In this document: in pieces, positions 8,604-16,255 of the stretch
Layout: every line of letters starts with the position of its first letter
Position numbering within the stretch: position 1 is the stretch's first letter
Source: Acidobacteriota bacterium
Lineage (GTDB): Bacteria > Acidobacteriota > Thermoanaerobaculia > UBA5066
Assembly: GCA_003152095.1 (NCBI GenBank)
Contig: PLZI01000013.1
Span: forward strand, 1 to 47,092
Direction of reading: 5' to 3'
DNA length: 47,092 nt
The notes under the pieces: model-generated
What the model saw: only the letters and a program-made list of their open reading frames with translations
Database searches by the model: none
What the model was told of the DNA's origin: nothing
Program-made: the position numbers and the translations under genes

Positions 8604-10334
8604 ATGCGCACGCGCCTCGGCGCCGGCCTCGTCATCGCCGTGTCCACCGTCGCACTCGCCGGCGGACCCGCGCCGCCGCCCTCCGCGCCCTTCGGCGAGG
8701 CGCGGACAGCGCGTTCAAGCCGCGGCATGATTTCGGCCGCGACTCCGGAGGGGGTCGAGGCGGGCGCCCGCGTCCTCGCGGCGGGAGGCGGCGCCGTCGA
8801 CGCCGCGATCGCAACCGCATTTGCCCTTGCCGTGACGTATCCGCAGGCCGGCAACCTCGCGGGCGGAGGCTTCGCGGTGGTGCGCACGAAGGACGGGAGA
8901 TTTTTTGCGCTGGATTTTCGCGAGGTGGCTCCGGCCGCCACCTGGCGAAACACGTACCTCGACGCGACCGGAACCCCTCGCCCGAACGCGTCGCGGTACG
9001 GCGGCCTCGCCGTGGCGACGCCCGGCACGGTGAGAGGCCTCGAAGCGCTGCACCGAAAGCTCGGCCGCCTCCCCTGGTCCAAGGTCGTCGCGCCGTCGGT
9101 CTCCCTCGCGCGGAAGGGATTTCGCGTGCCGGCGGGCCTCGCCCGGCAGCTGGCCGATTCCCGCCGGGAACTGACGCGCGACGCGGAGGCCCAGCGTCTC
9201 TTCTATCCGGGCGGCGAGCCGCTTGCGAAAGGAGCGCTTCTCGTGCAGCCGGACCTCGCGTCGACGCTCGAGGCGATCGCCGCGCGGGGAGCGGACGGAT
9301 TTCACCGGGGAGACGTGGCCCGCCGGATCGCGGCGTTCGTCGCCGCGACGGGAGGCGTTCTATCCGAGGCCGACCTCGCGGGTTACGCTCCCTCTTGGCG
9401 AGTGCCGTTCGCCTTCGACTACGGGCGTTTCCGCCTCGTCACGATGCCTCTTCCCTCGGCGGGAGGCTTCCTGCTCGCCTCCATCCTCGGGCAGCTCCGC
9501 TTCGTGCGCGGGGACACTTCCTCCCGCGACGCCGCCGAATCGATCCACCTGATCGCCGAGGCCGAGCGCCATGCGTACGCGGACCGCAACCGTTTTCTCG
9601 GGGACACCGACTGCGTGGACGTGTCGCTTGCGCGCCTTCTCGCGCCCGCGCGACTCGCCGCGCTCGGGTTTTCGATTGATCCGGCCCGGGCGACCTCCTC
9701 TTCCGCGATCGCCGGCGGAGACTGGCCCGGCGAACGCGACCAGACGACGCACGTTTCCACGGCAACGGCGGATGGAGAAGCGGTGGCGCTCACGTATACG
9801 CTGAACGACACGTTCGGAAATGGCTCGATGGTCCCGGGCGTCGGCGTTCTCCTCAACAACGAGATGGAGGACTTCTCGGCGGTCCCGGGAGCCGCGAACC
9901 TGTTCGGCCTCGTGCAAGGGGAGGCGAACGCCGTGCGCGCGGGCGGACGCCCGCTGTCCTCGATGGCGCCGACCATCGTCCTCGAGGATGGCCGGCCGCG
10001 CTTCGTCCTCGGCTCGCCGGGCGGTTCCACCATTCCGACGACGGTCCTTCAGGTTTTCCTCAACGCCGGCCCCCGCGGGCAGACGCTCGCGGAGGCCGTC
10101 GCCGCGCCACGCTTCCATCACCAGCACCTGCCCGACCGCATCGAGATGGAAACCGGGGCGTTTCCCGAAAGCGTGAAAGCGGCGCTCCGCGCAAAAGGCC
10201 ACGTCGTTTACGAGCGGCCCCCGAGGGTCACGCAAGGGACGATCGGGAGGGTCCACGCGATCGCCTTCGAGAAGGACGGAACGCTCACGGGCGTCGCGGA
10301 CCCGCGCGGCTATGGAGCCGCCGCCGGACCGTAG
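8604..10334 (+). CDS. ggt: gamma-glutamyltransferase (glutathione hydrolase)
   Basis: A 576-residue Ntn-hydrolase precursor. An N-terminal signal peptide (RTRLGAGLVIAVSTVALAGG) sends it to the periplasm. The family cuts gamma-glutamyl bonds such as that of glutathione. The proenzyme cleaves itself before a conserved threonine; here the motif is DQTTHVST with Thr381 as predicted nucleophile and N-terminus of the small subunit, followed by LTYTLNDTFGNGSMV and GVLLNNEMEDFS. The large-subunit motif GGGAVDAAIATAFALAV and the small-subunit loop RPLSSMAPTIV are also present. I chose ATG 8604 because it places the signal peptide correctly; an in-frame start at 8559 would add 15 residues that overlap the kinase. 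A TAGGTT (8591-8596), overlapping the kinase stop, sits seven bases before the start and could be a -10 box. Confidence 0.92.
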   Translation: MRTRLGAGLVIAVSTVALAGGPAPPPSAPFGEARTARSSRGMISAATPEGVEAGARVLAAGGGAVDAAIATAFALAVTYPQAGNLAGGGFAVVRTKDGRFFALDFREVAPAATWRNTYLDATGTPRPNASRYGGLAVATPGTVRGLEALHRKLGRLPWSKVVAPSVSLARKGFRVPAGLARQLADSRRELTRDAEAQRLFYPGGEPLAKGALLVQPDLASTLEAIAARGADGFHRGDVARRIAAFVAATGGVLSEADLAGYAPSWRVPFAFDYGRFRLVTMPLPSAGGFLLASILGQLRFVRGDTSSRDAAESIHLIAEAERHAYADRNRFLGDTDCVDVSLARLLAPARLAALGFSIDPARATSSSAIAGGDWPGERDQTTHVSTATADGEAVALTYTLNDTFGNGSMVPGVGVLLNNEMEDFSAVPGAANLFGLVQGEANAVRAGGRPLSSMAPTIVLEDGRPRFVLGSPGGSTIPTTVLQVFLNAGPRGQTLAEAVAAPRFHHQHLPDRIEMETGAFPESVKAALRAKGHVVYERPPRVTQGTIGRVHAIAFEKDGTLTGVADPRGYGAAAGP

Positions 10335-10359
10335 CCGATCGCGGAGCGTCAACCACCCG

Positions 10360-10390
10360 TTGGCGGCGAGGGTCGCCGGGATGGTATCGT
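10360..10390 (+). promoter_or_regulatory. possible tRNA-Pro promoter
   Basis: TTGGCG (10360-10365) and TATCGT (10385-10390) are separated by 19 bp, slightly long for a sigma-70 promoter. The second box ends ten bases before the mature tRNA 5' end. Confidence 0.35.
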
Positions 10391-10400
10391 CCGCGCTCCT

Positions 10401-10477
<77 letters not shown>

Positions 10478-10490
10478 TTTCCTCAGCATC

Positions 10491-10516
10491 GCCCCGCTTC
10501 CCGAGCGGGGCCTTTT
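10491..10516 (+). terminator. Rho-independent terminator after tRNA-Pro
   Basis: GCCCCGCT (10491-10498) pairs perfectly with AGCGGGGC (10504-10511) around a five-base loop and is followed by C and four T residues. Confidence 0.8.
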
Positions 10517-10537
10517 CGTTCCGGGAGTGCGAAGGCC

Positions 10538-10543
10538 TAAGAT
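10538..10543 (+). promoter_or_regulatory. -10 box, predicted leaderless start of the TetR gene
   Basis: TAAGAT lies eight bases before ATG 10552 and there is no Shine-Dalgarno sequence between them. The same hexamer with the same spacing precedes the AAA ATPase gene at 38921. Confidence 0.5.
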
Positions 10544-10551
10544 TCCGCGCC

Positions 10552-11208
10552 ATGGCTCGAAAGGAGGCCGCGGGGACGCGCGGCGGAGGCACGGCCCGGC
10601 GCCGGGCCCCTTCGGCGCATGTCGAGACGAAGCGCAAGGCCAAGCGCGCGCAGATTCTCGAGAGTGCCGTCCGCAGCTTCGCGGCGAAGGGGTTCTACGG
10701 CACCTCCATGGACGACATTGCCGAGGAGCTGCTCCTCACGCGGGGCAGCCTCTACTACTACTTCCGAGACAAGGAAGAGATTCTCGCCCTTTGCCACGAG
10801 ACGGCGCTCGAGGCGATGCTCGACGTGACCGAGCGCGTGCGTGCGTCCGCGTTGCCGCCCGATCAGGCGCTGCGCCGGATCGTCGTCGAGCACGCGCGCG
10901 TGATGGTGGATAAGTTCTACGGAACCGCCCTGGCGCTCCAGTTCGACGCGCTCGACGCGCGGCGGCGCGCCGGCGTCGTGGGCGTCCGCGATGCCTACGA
11001 AAGGAGTCTGCGCGACGTGATCGCCGAGGGCGTGGAGCGGAAGGTCTTCCGGCCGGTCGACCCGAAGCTGGCGGCCTTCGCGATCCTCGGCGCGATCAAT
11101 TGGATGGCCCGCTGGTACCGCGCGGGCGGGGGATCGTCCGCGGACGAGATCGGCGAAGAGTTCGCGGGGATCTTTCTCGAGGGCCTGCGCGCGACGGGCG
11201 GCGGATGA
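10552..11208 (+). CDS. TetR-family transcriptional regulator
   Basis: A 218-residue protein with a basic leader (residues 1-25) and a classic TetR helix-turn-helix at about 27-75: [19 protein letters not shown], then [21 protein letters not shown], then DKEEIL. The C-terminal helical half (80-210) is a ligand-binding and dimerisation domain of unknown specificity; it ends with a segment resembling regulators of fatty-acid or acyl-CoA metabolism, but I would not assign a ligand. It stands between tRNA-Pro and the convergent membrane-partner gene, so no obvious target neighbour exists. It probably binds its own promoter region. Confidence 0.88.
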   Translation: MARKEAAGTRGGGTARRRAPSAHVETKRKAKRAQILESAVRSFAAKGFYGTSMDDIAEELLLTRGSLYYYFRDKEEILALCHETALEAMLDVTERVRASALPPDQALRRIVVEHARVMVDKFYGTALALQFDALDARRRAGVVGVRDAYERSLRDVIAEGVERKVFRPVDPKLAAFAILGAINWMARWYRAGGGSSADEIGEEFAGIFLEGLRATGGG

Positions 11209-11217
11209 TCGTCCCCT

Positions 11218-12045
11218 CTAGCGGTCGAGGATCTCGAGGACACCGAGCAGCGTCTCGGCTCGGTCCGGCACGCCCGGAGTCCTGAGAAGGGCCGCGTAGA
11301 CGCCCGTGGGCGGCACACCCGGCGGCAGGCGAAGCGACACGTCGCCCTCCTCGATTCCCTTCGACGGAAAAACGGCGGACTCCCACGCCACTCTCTTTCC
11401 ATCGGAGAGCGCCACGGTCCATGTCGCGTTTCCGCCGTCCAGCAGCGAACGTGGAAAGCAGAGGAGGAGCGCGCCCCCCGGGGCACGCCTGACGCGTGTG
11501 AGTGACGGGCCCGCCGGGCGGCTCTCTCCGAGGACGACCGTTTGCGCCAGCGGGACGACGCCCGCATGGGCGGCGGGATTGGCGGAGGGCGCGGGCCGCG
11601 CGGCCAACTCGAGACGCGCGCGCGTGAGATCGCTCTTGAGCCGCATCGCCGAGAGAAAGGCGGCCACGAGGAGGAGAGTCAGGAGAGAGAACGCCACGCC
11701 GACTCCGGTGCGGCCCGGGAAGAGCCGTGCGTCGCCGACAGGCGGGGCGGCGGCCTTCTGGAAGAGCCCCGGCAAGCCGACCTTCAGCTGGAGCCGGCTC
11801 GTGGTCTCGACCCGCTGCTTGTAATACGGCGTTCCGAGAAGCGAGTCCTCGAAGAGACGCTTTTCACCGTCGCTCAACCGGCCGAGGACGTAGTCGGAGA
11901 CGAGGGCATCCTCCTCGGCCTCGATCCGGTCCAGCAGGGTGTCGTCGCGAAAGTAGGCTTCCTCGAAGCGGCCTCGCGTCGTGTCGGCCATGCGGCGGAG
12001 CAGGTAATCGCGGATCTCCGCAGAGTCGGGGGACGACGCGCTCAC
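11218..12045 (-). CDS. membrane protein, probable regulator of the ECF sigma factor
   Basis: A 275-residue single-pass membrane protein translated from GTG 12045, which overlaps the sigma-factor stop in a GTGA motif, so the two proteins are likely made together. Residues 1-100 are cytoplasmic and acidic, with repeated YxLxRL-type stretches (DYLLRRMADTTRGRFEEAYF, DYVLGRLSDGEKRLFEDSLL). A membrane helix covers about 114-134. The rest (about 140-275) would be outside the membrane and is beta-rich. The gene order is that of a sigma/anti-sigma pair, but the zinc motif of classical ZAS anti-sigma domains (HxxxCxxC) is absent. The anti-sigma role is therefore inference from position. Confidence 0.65.
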   Translation of the reverse strand: MSASSPDSAEIRDYLLRRMADTTRGRFEEAYFRDDTLLDRIEAEEDALVSDYVLGRLSDGEKRLFEDSLLGTPYYKQRVETTSRLQLKVGLPGLFQKAAAPPVGDARLFPGRTGVGVAFSLLTLLLVAAFLSAMRLKSDLTRARLELAARPAPSANPAAHAGVVPLAQTVVLGESRPAGPSLTRVRRAPGGALLLCFPRSLLDGGNATWTVALSDGKRVAWESAVFPSKGIEEGDVSLRLPPGVPPTGVYAALLRTPGVPDRAETLLGVLEILDR

Positions 12046-12638
12046 GAAACGGAGTCCGAGCCCGGCGGTGGAGCCTCACCTCTCTGCGCCGCCTTTTCGC
12101 GGTCCATACGTTTTTTCAGCTCGCGCTTCGCGCGGTACACGCGCATGTCGATCGCGTCCGTCGAGATCCCCTCCTCCCGCGCGATCGTGCGCGACGGCAC
12201 CTCCTCCACGAACCGCTTCAGAAGGAGGCTCCTCATGCGCTCAGGCAGAAGCTCGAGCGCCTTGCGGAAGCGAAGGGCCTGGCTCGAGGCGAGCGCGTCC
12301 GTCAGGGGGTCCTCGCCTCCGGCGAGCTGCACGGCGCCGGACAGGCCGTCGTGGGCGTGGGATTTCGCCACGCGCCGACAGTATTCGAAGAAGACGTTCT
12401 TCGCGACGCCGAGCGAGAACGCCTCGGGCGAGTCCAGCAGCTCGCCTCGCGAGAGCCGCTGAAGCACGCGGAGGAGCGTCTCCTGCGCGAGATCCCGGGC
12501 GTCGTCCTCCGTACGCACGCCGCGCGACAGGAAGAAGCGCCTCAGCTTTTCCGGCAGCCGCCCGAGCTCGGTGTCGAACGGGTCGAAAAAGCGCGTCGGA
12601 ATCGTCACAGGCCCGGCCGGTGGGAGACGTCGCGCCAC
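12042..12638 (-). CDS. ECF-type RNA polymerase sigma factor
   Basis: A 198-residue sigma-70-family factor. Region 2 spans about residues 20-90, with EDDARDLAQETLLRVLQRL as the core-binding and -10-recognition part. Region 4 spans about 125-185: LELLPERMRSLLLKRFVEEV, then SRTIAREEGISTDAIDMRVYRAKRELKKRM as the -35-binding helix-turn-helix. The start is uncertain between GTG 12638 and GTG 12608. I chose 12638 because a TAGAAT -10 box lies exactly eight bases upstream, the spacing seen at other genes in this window. It is divergent from argR and coupled to the membrane partner by a four-base overlap. The target promoters are unknown. Confidence 0.85.
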   Translation of the reverse strand: MARRLPPAGPVTIPTRFFDPFDTELGRLPEKLRRFFLSRGVRTEDDARDLAQETLLRVLQRLSRGELLDSPEAFSLGVAKNVFFEYCRRVAKSHAHDGLSGAVQLAGGEDPLTDALASSQALRFRKALELLPERMRSLLLKRFVEEVPSRTIAREEGISTDAIDMRVYRAKRELKKRMDREKAAQRGEAPPPGSDSVS

Positions 12639-12646
12639 ATGCGTGA

Positions 12647-12652
12647 ATTCTA
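12647..12652 (-). promoter_or_regulatory. -10 box, predicted leaderless start of the sigma factor gene
   Basis: Minus-strand TAGAAT (12652-12647), eight bases before GTG 12638. There is no ribosome binding site between them. Confidence 0.45.
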
Positions 12653-12701
12653 GCCCCCAACGCCCCCGCCTCGCCGTGCCATGCTTCACGAAAGAAAATG
12701 C

Positions 12702-12752
12702 TTGACGTGCGGCCGGAATGAATGAATATTCGCATTGGTGAATAGTCATTCG
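12702..12752 (+). promoter_or_regulatory. argR promoter with two tandem ARG boxes
   Basis: Two copies of the ArgR half-site pair TGAAT-N4-ATTCG occur: TGAATGAATATTCG at 12719-12732 and TGAATAGTCATTCG at 12739-12752, with starts 20 bp apart. The classical ARG box is built on TGAAT-N4-ATTCA, and ArgR hexamers bind two boxes spaced about two helical turns apart. A -35-like TTGACG lies at 12702-12707, and a weak -10 (GAATAT, 12724-12729) is inside the first box. The second box covers the first codons of argR. This predicts arginine-dependent repression of the whole operon by its own first gene product. Confidence 0.75.
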
Positions 12753-13238
12753 ACCGCATTGCGGCGTCGCGACGAGATCCTGAAGCTCATCCGCGATGGC
12801 GCCGTGCATTCGCAGGAGGAGCTTCAGCATCGCCTCGCGCGCCGCGGGATCGACGTGGCACAGCCAACTCTGTCGCGGGATCTCAAGGACCTCGGCCTCG
12901 CGAAGACGGCCTCCGGCTACGTCGTGCCCGGAGCGGAAGCGTCGGCGACGGACGGTGAGCTGAAGGCCCGCCGGGAGGAGCGCCTCGAGCGCGCGCTGCG
13001 CGAGTGGGTCCTCGGCGTGGAGACGGCGGGGAATCTCGTCGTCCTCAAGACGCCTCCCGCCGCAGCCCACCCCGTGGCGCGCGCCATCGACGAGGCGGCG
13101 CTCGAAGACGTCGTCGGCACGATCGCGGGGGACGACACCATCTTCCTGGCGGCGGCGACGGACTCCGTCGCGCAGCGACTGGCCCGCCGGCTCGAGTCGG
13201 GCCTCACGCCGGGACGCCTGCGGCGGGGGCGCGTGTGA
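12738..13238 (+). CDS. argR: arginine repressor ArgR
   Basis: A 166-residue ArgR. The N-terminal winged helix-turn-helix covers about 1-70, with RRRDEILKLIRDGAVHSQEELQ and the recognition part AQPTLSRDLKDLGLAKTASGY. The C-terminal arginine-binding and hexamerisation domain covers about 85-160; its conserved core reads VLKTPPAAAHPVARAIDEA and VVGTIAGDDTIFLA, with the GDDT motif that contacts arginine. The first codons are TTG 12735 and GTG 12738; GTG suits a leaderless mRNA from the promoter overlapping the ARG boxes, and no Shine-Dalgarno is present for either. It is the first gene of the arginine operon and overlaps argC in a GTGA motif. Confidence 0.92.
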   Translation: MNSHSTALRRRDEILKLIRDGAVHSQEELQHRLARRGIDVAQPTLSRDLKDLGLAKTASGYVVPGAEASATDGELKARREERLERALREWVLGVETAGNLVVLKTPPAAAHPVARAIDEAALEDVVGTIAGDDTIFLAAATDSVAQRLARRLESGLTPGRLRRGRV

Positions 13239-14260
13239 CGCGAGCCGCGATCGTGGGGGCCACGGGGTACTCGGGGGCGGAGCTGTGCGCTCTTCTCGCG
13301 CGCCATCACCACGTCGAAATCGTCTCCCTGTTCTCTTCCGGAGGGAAGGACGCTCGCGCCGTGCGGTTCGCGCGGCTTCATCCGCTGCTGGGGGGCTCGA
13401 CCGGGCCGGACGCCGAGCCGTTCTCCCTCGAGCGCCTCAAGGCCACGCGGCCCGACGTCGTCTTCCTCGCCACGCCAAACGAGACCTCGGCCGAGCTCGC
13501 ACCGAAGATCCTCGAGTCGGGCGCGAAGGTCATCGACATCTCCGGGGCCTTCCGCCTCCGCGAGGCGGCCGCTTATCCGAAGTGGTACGGGTTCGAGCAC
13601 CCCGCTCCGTGGCTTCTCGCCGAAGCCGTGTACGGCCTCACGGAGTGGTGCGGCGGCGAGCTCTCGGGCGCGCGGCTCGTCGCGAACCCGGGCTGCTACT
13701 CGACATCAATCCTGCTCGCGCTGAAGCCCGTGCTCCCTCTCCTCGCCAAGGGCCAGGCCGTCATTTGCGACAGCGTGAGCGGCGTGTCGGGCGCCGGCAA
13801 GAAGAGCGATGTCGCGTACTCGTTCTCCGAGGTCGAGGGTAACTTCAAGGCCTACGGCGTCGGCGTTCACCGGCACGAGCCGGAGATGCGGCAGGACCTC
13901 GGCCTTTCCGCGGACGCACCGTTCGTCTTCGTGCCGCACCTTCTTCCGACGGTGCGCGGAATTCTCTCGACGCTTCACGTCTCGTTCGCGCAACCCCAGA
14001 CGCCCAATGTGCTGGCCGCCGCCTACGAGAAACCTTACGCGGCGACGCCGTTCGTGCGCGTGCGGGCGGCGGGGGAGCTTCCGGAGCTGCGCGATGTCGT
14101 CGGCACGCCGCGTGCGGAGATCGGTTTCGCCCTCCTGCCGGGCGGGAGGCGCGGTGTTCTCGTCTCGGTGATCGACAACCTCCTCAAAGGCGCGGCGTCT
14201 TCGGCCGTGCAGAACATGAACCGTGTGTTCGGCCATCCGGAAACGGAAGGTCTCGCGTGA
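13235..14260 (+). CDS. argC: N-acetyl-gamma-glutamyl-phosphate reductase
   Basis: A 341-residue enzyme for the third step of arginine synthesis, NADPH reduction of N-acetylglutamyl phosphate to the semialdehyde. The nucleotide-binding N-terminus is AAIVGATGYSGAEL. The catalytic cysteine is Cys154 in VANPGCYSTS, and the conserved His212 is in GVGVHRHEPEM. PHLLPTVRGIL and the C-terminal INNL-like motif (VIDNLLKGAASSAVQNMN) are present. Length and motifs are normal for the non-fused type. The start GTG 13235 overlaps the argR stop (GTGA), and the gene ends in another GTGA overlap with argB, so translation is coupled. Confidence 0.95.
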   Translation: MTRAAIVGATGYSGAELCALLARHHHVEIVSLFSSGGKDARAVRFARLHPLLGGSTGPDAEPFSLERLKATRPDVVFLATPNETSAELAPKILESGAKVIDISGAFRLREAAAYPKWYGFEHPAPWLLAEAVYGLTEWCGGELSGARLVANPGCYSTSILLALKPVLPLLAKGQAVICDSVSGVSGAGKKSDVAYSFSEVEGNFKAYGVGVHRHEPEMRQDLGLSADAPFVFVPHLLPTVRGILSTLHVSFAQPQTPNVLAAAYEKPYAATPFVRVRAAGELPELRDVVGTPRAEIGFALLPGGRRGVLVSVIDNLLKGAASSAVQNMNRVFGHPETEGLA

Positions 14261-15060
14261 GCGCCACCCGCACCGGACGCCCCGTCGTCGTCAAGCTGGG
14301 AGGGAGCCTCCTCGAGGAGCCCGCGCTTCGCGCACGCGCGCTCACCGTGATCGCGGCGCGTTGGACTGCGGGGCAGCGCATCGTGGTCGTGCACGGGGGC
14401 GGCAAGCGGATCGACGCCTCGCTGCAGGCGCTGAAGATTCCGAAGAAGACGTACCGCGGCCTGCGCATCACGGATCCCGAGACGCTCGACGTCGTCGTCT
14501 CGATTCTCTCGGGCCTCGTGAACAAGTCGCTCGTGGCCGAGTTTCGGTCGCTCGGCATCACGGCGGCGGGCCTTTCGGGCGCGGACGGCGAAACGCTGTG
14601 GGCCGAGTTCCATCCCCGCCTCGACGGCGTGGACTTCGGGTTCGTCGGGCGCGTCACGTTCTCCAATCCAAAGCTCATCAGCGCGATCCTCGGCGCCGAC
14701 CTGCTGCCCATCGTGGCATCCGTCGCGCTCGGGCGCGAGGGCACACTCCTCAACGTCAACGCCGACTCGGCCGCCTCGGCGCTCGCCGTGGCGCTCCGGG
14801 CCGAGAGGCTCGTCTTTCTCACCGACGTCGAGGGTCTCCTCGATGCCAAAGGGAAGCTCGTGCCGGACCTCGACCCCGATTCTGCCTGGGCGCTGCTGTC
14901 GTCCGGCGCCGTGGGCGGCGGGATGCGGCCGAAGCTCGTCGCCTGCCTCGAGGCCGTGAAGGCCGGCGTTTCCCAGGTCGTCATTGCTGGACCGAACGGT
15001 CACGCCTCGGCGCTGTCCGAGGGCATTGGAGGAACCCGCCTTGCGTCAGCCGCCGCCTGA
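14257..15060 (+). CDS. argB: acetylglutamate kinase
   Basis: A 267-residue amino acid kinase that phosphorylates N-acetylglutamate, the second step of the pathway. Motifs are VVVKLGGSLLEE (phosphate binding), VVVHGGGKRID (acetylglutamate loop) and NVNADSAASALAVAL followed by LTDVEGLLD (nucleotide binding); GGGMRPKL closes the site. The protein begins only about ten residues before the first strand, so it lacks the N-terminal helix that forms the arginine-sensitive hexamer in cyclic-pathway kinases. It therefore looks like the arginine-insensitive type, although argJ (cyclic pathway) lies in the same operon. It starts at GTG 14257 in a four-base overlap with argC. Confidence 0.93.
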   Translation: MSATRTGRPVVVKLGGSLLEEPALRARALTVIAARWTAGQRIVVVHGGGKRIDASLQALKIPKKTYRGLRITDPETLDVVVSILSGLVNKSLVAEFRSLGITAAGLSGADGETLWAEFHPRLDGVDFGFVGRVTFSNPKLISAILGADLLPIVASVALGREGTLLNVNADSAASALAVALRAERLVFLTDVEGLLDAKGKLVPDLDPDSAWALLSSGAVGGGMRPKLVACLEAVKAGVSQVVIAGPNGHASALSEGIGGTRLASAAA

Positions 15061-16255
15061 AGCCCCGTCTCTCGTCGAAAAACGCGACGCCGAGAACATC
15101 CTCGACACATACAAGCGCACATCGTTCCACCCGCGCGCGGGCAAGGGCGCGAAGCTCGTGGACGCGGACGGAAAGGTCTACTGGGACCTCCTCGCCGGCA
15201 TCGCCGTGAACGCGCTCGGCCACCGGCATCCACGTCTCGTGAAAGCTCTTCGGGAGGAGTCGAATCACCTTCTCCACGTCTCGAACCTCTTCTATCACCC
15301 GGCGCAGGGCCTTCTCGCCGAGCGCCTGACGCATCTCTCGGGAATGCCACGGGTCTTCTTCTGCAACAGCGGCACCGAGGCGATCGAGGCCGCGGTGAAG
15401 TTCACGCGCCTCGCCGCGCCCGGGCGAAGCCGGATGATCGCGCTCGAGGGCAGCTTTCATGGGCGCACGATGGGCGCGCTCGCGCTCACGGGAAACGAGG
15501 CGTACCGCAAGCCGTTCGAGCCGCTCGTCGGCGAGACGGTGTTTCTTCCCGCGAACGACATCGTGGCCCTCGAGCGCGCCGTGACGCCCGACACGGCTGG
15601 CATCTTCCTCGAGCCGATCCTCGGCGAGGGCGGGATCGTGCCCTTGACGCCGGAGTACGTGAAAGTCGCGCGCGCCGCGGCCGACCGCGTGGGCGCGGCC
15701 CTCGTCTTCGACGAGGTGCAATCGGGTCTCGGGCGGACCGGTTTCCTCTTCGTCTTCCAGGATCTGGGCGTCCAGCCCGACCTCGTGACGCTCGCCAAGC
15801 CCTTAGGCGGCGGGCTGCCGCTCGGAGCCGTCCTCGTGGGTCAGCGGATCGCGCCGCTCGTGAAGCCCGGACACCACGGCACGACGTTCGGCGGCAACCC
15901 GATCGCGTGCCGGCTCGGCCTCGAGACGCTCTCCGAGATCGTCGACGGCGGCCTTCTCGAGACGATCCGCGAGACGGGGGAGTGGTTCGGCAACAAGCTC
16001 CGGAGCGCGAAGAAGCGCAGCAAGGGTGCCATCGTGGACGTCCGCGGCCGCGGACTCATGTGGGGCGTCGAGCTGGATCGCGATGCCGTCGAGGTGCAGA
16101 AGGCGCTCCTCGACAAGGGCTTCGTCGTCGGGACATCCCGGACGAGAGTGCTGCGGCTCCTGCCTCCGTACGTCGTCCCCCGGCCGGCCCTGTCCGGATT
16201 CGTCAAGGCGCTCGAGGAGATCCTCCGCGGGGCGCCGAAGGAGAAAGTCCCGTGA
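15041..16255 (+). CDS. argD: acetylornithine aminotransferase
   Basis: A 404-residue class III PLP aminotransferase that converts N-acetylglutamate semialdehyde to N-acetylornithine. Visible motifs are FFCNSGTEAIEAA, LEGSFHGRTMGAL, FDEVQSGLGRTG and the PLP lysine Lys253 in LAKPLGGGLP; GTTFGGNP marks the phosphate contact from the neighbouring subunit. TTG 15041 is chosen as start because GGAGGA (15029-15034) lies six bases upstream and the family-like sequence begins soon after. This start overlaps the end of argB by 20 bp. Such enzymes often also act in lysine synthesis as DapC. The end overlaps argG (GTGA). Confidence 0.93.
   Translation: MRQPPPEAPSLVEKRDAENILDTYKRTSFHPRAGKGAKLVDADGKVYWDLLAGIAVNALGHRHPRLVKALREESNHLLHVSNLFYHPAQGLLAERLTHLSGMPRVFFCNSGTEAIEAAVKFTRLAAPGRSRMIALEGSFHGRTMGALALTGNEAYRKPFEPLVGETVFLPANDIVALERAVTPDTAGIFLEPILGEGGIVPLTPEYVKVARAAADRVGAALVFDEVQSGLGRTGFLFVFQDLGVQPDLVTLAKPLGGGLPLGAVLVGQRIAPLVKPGHHGTTFGGNPIACRLGLETLSEIVDGGLLETIRETGEWFGNKLRSAKKRSKGAIVDVRGRGLMWGVELDRDAVEVQKALLDKGFVVGTSRTRVLRLLPPYVVPRPALSGFVKALEEILRGAPKEKVP

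Noticed and set aside
5974-8730. 918-codon plus-strand frame overlapping the kinase
   Set aside because: Arg-rich translation out of frame with the kinase; the kinase frame has all catalytic motifs.
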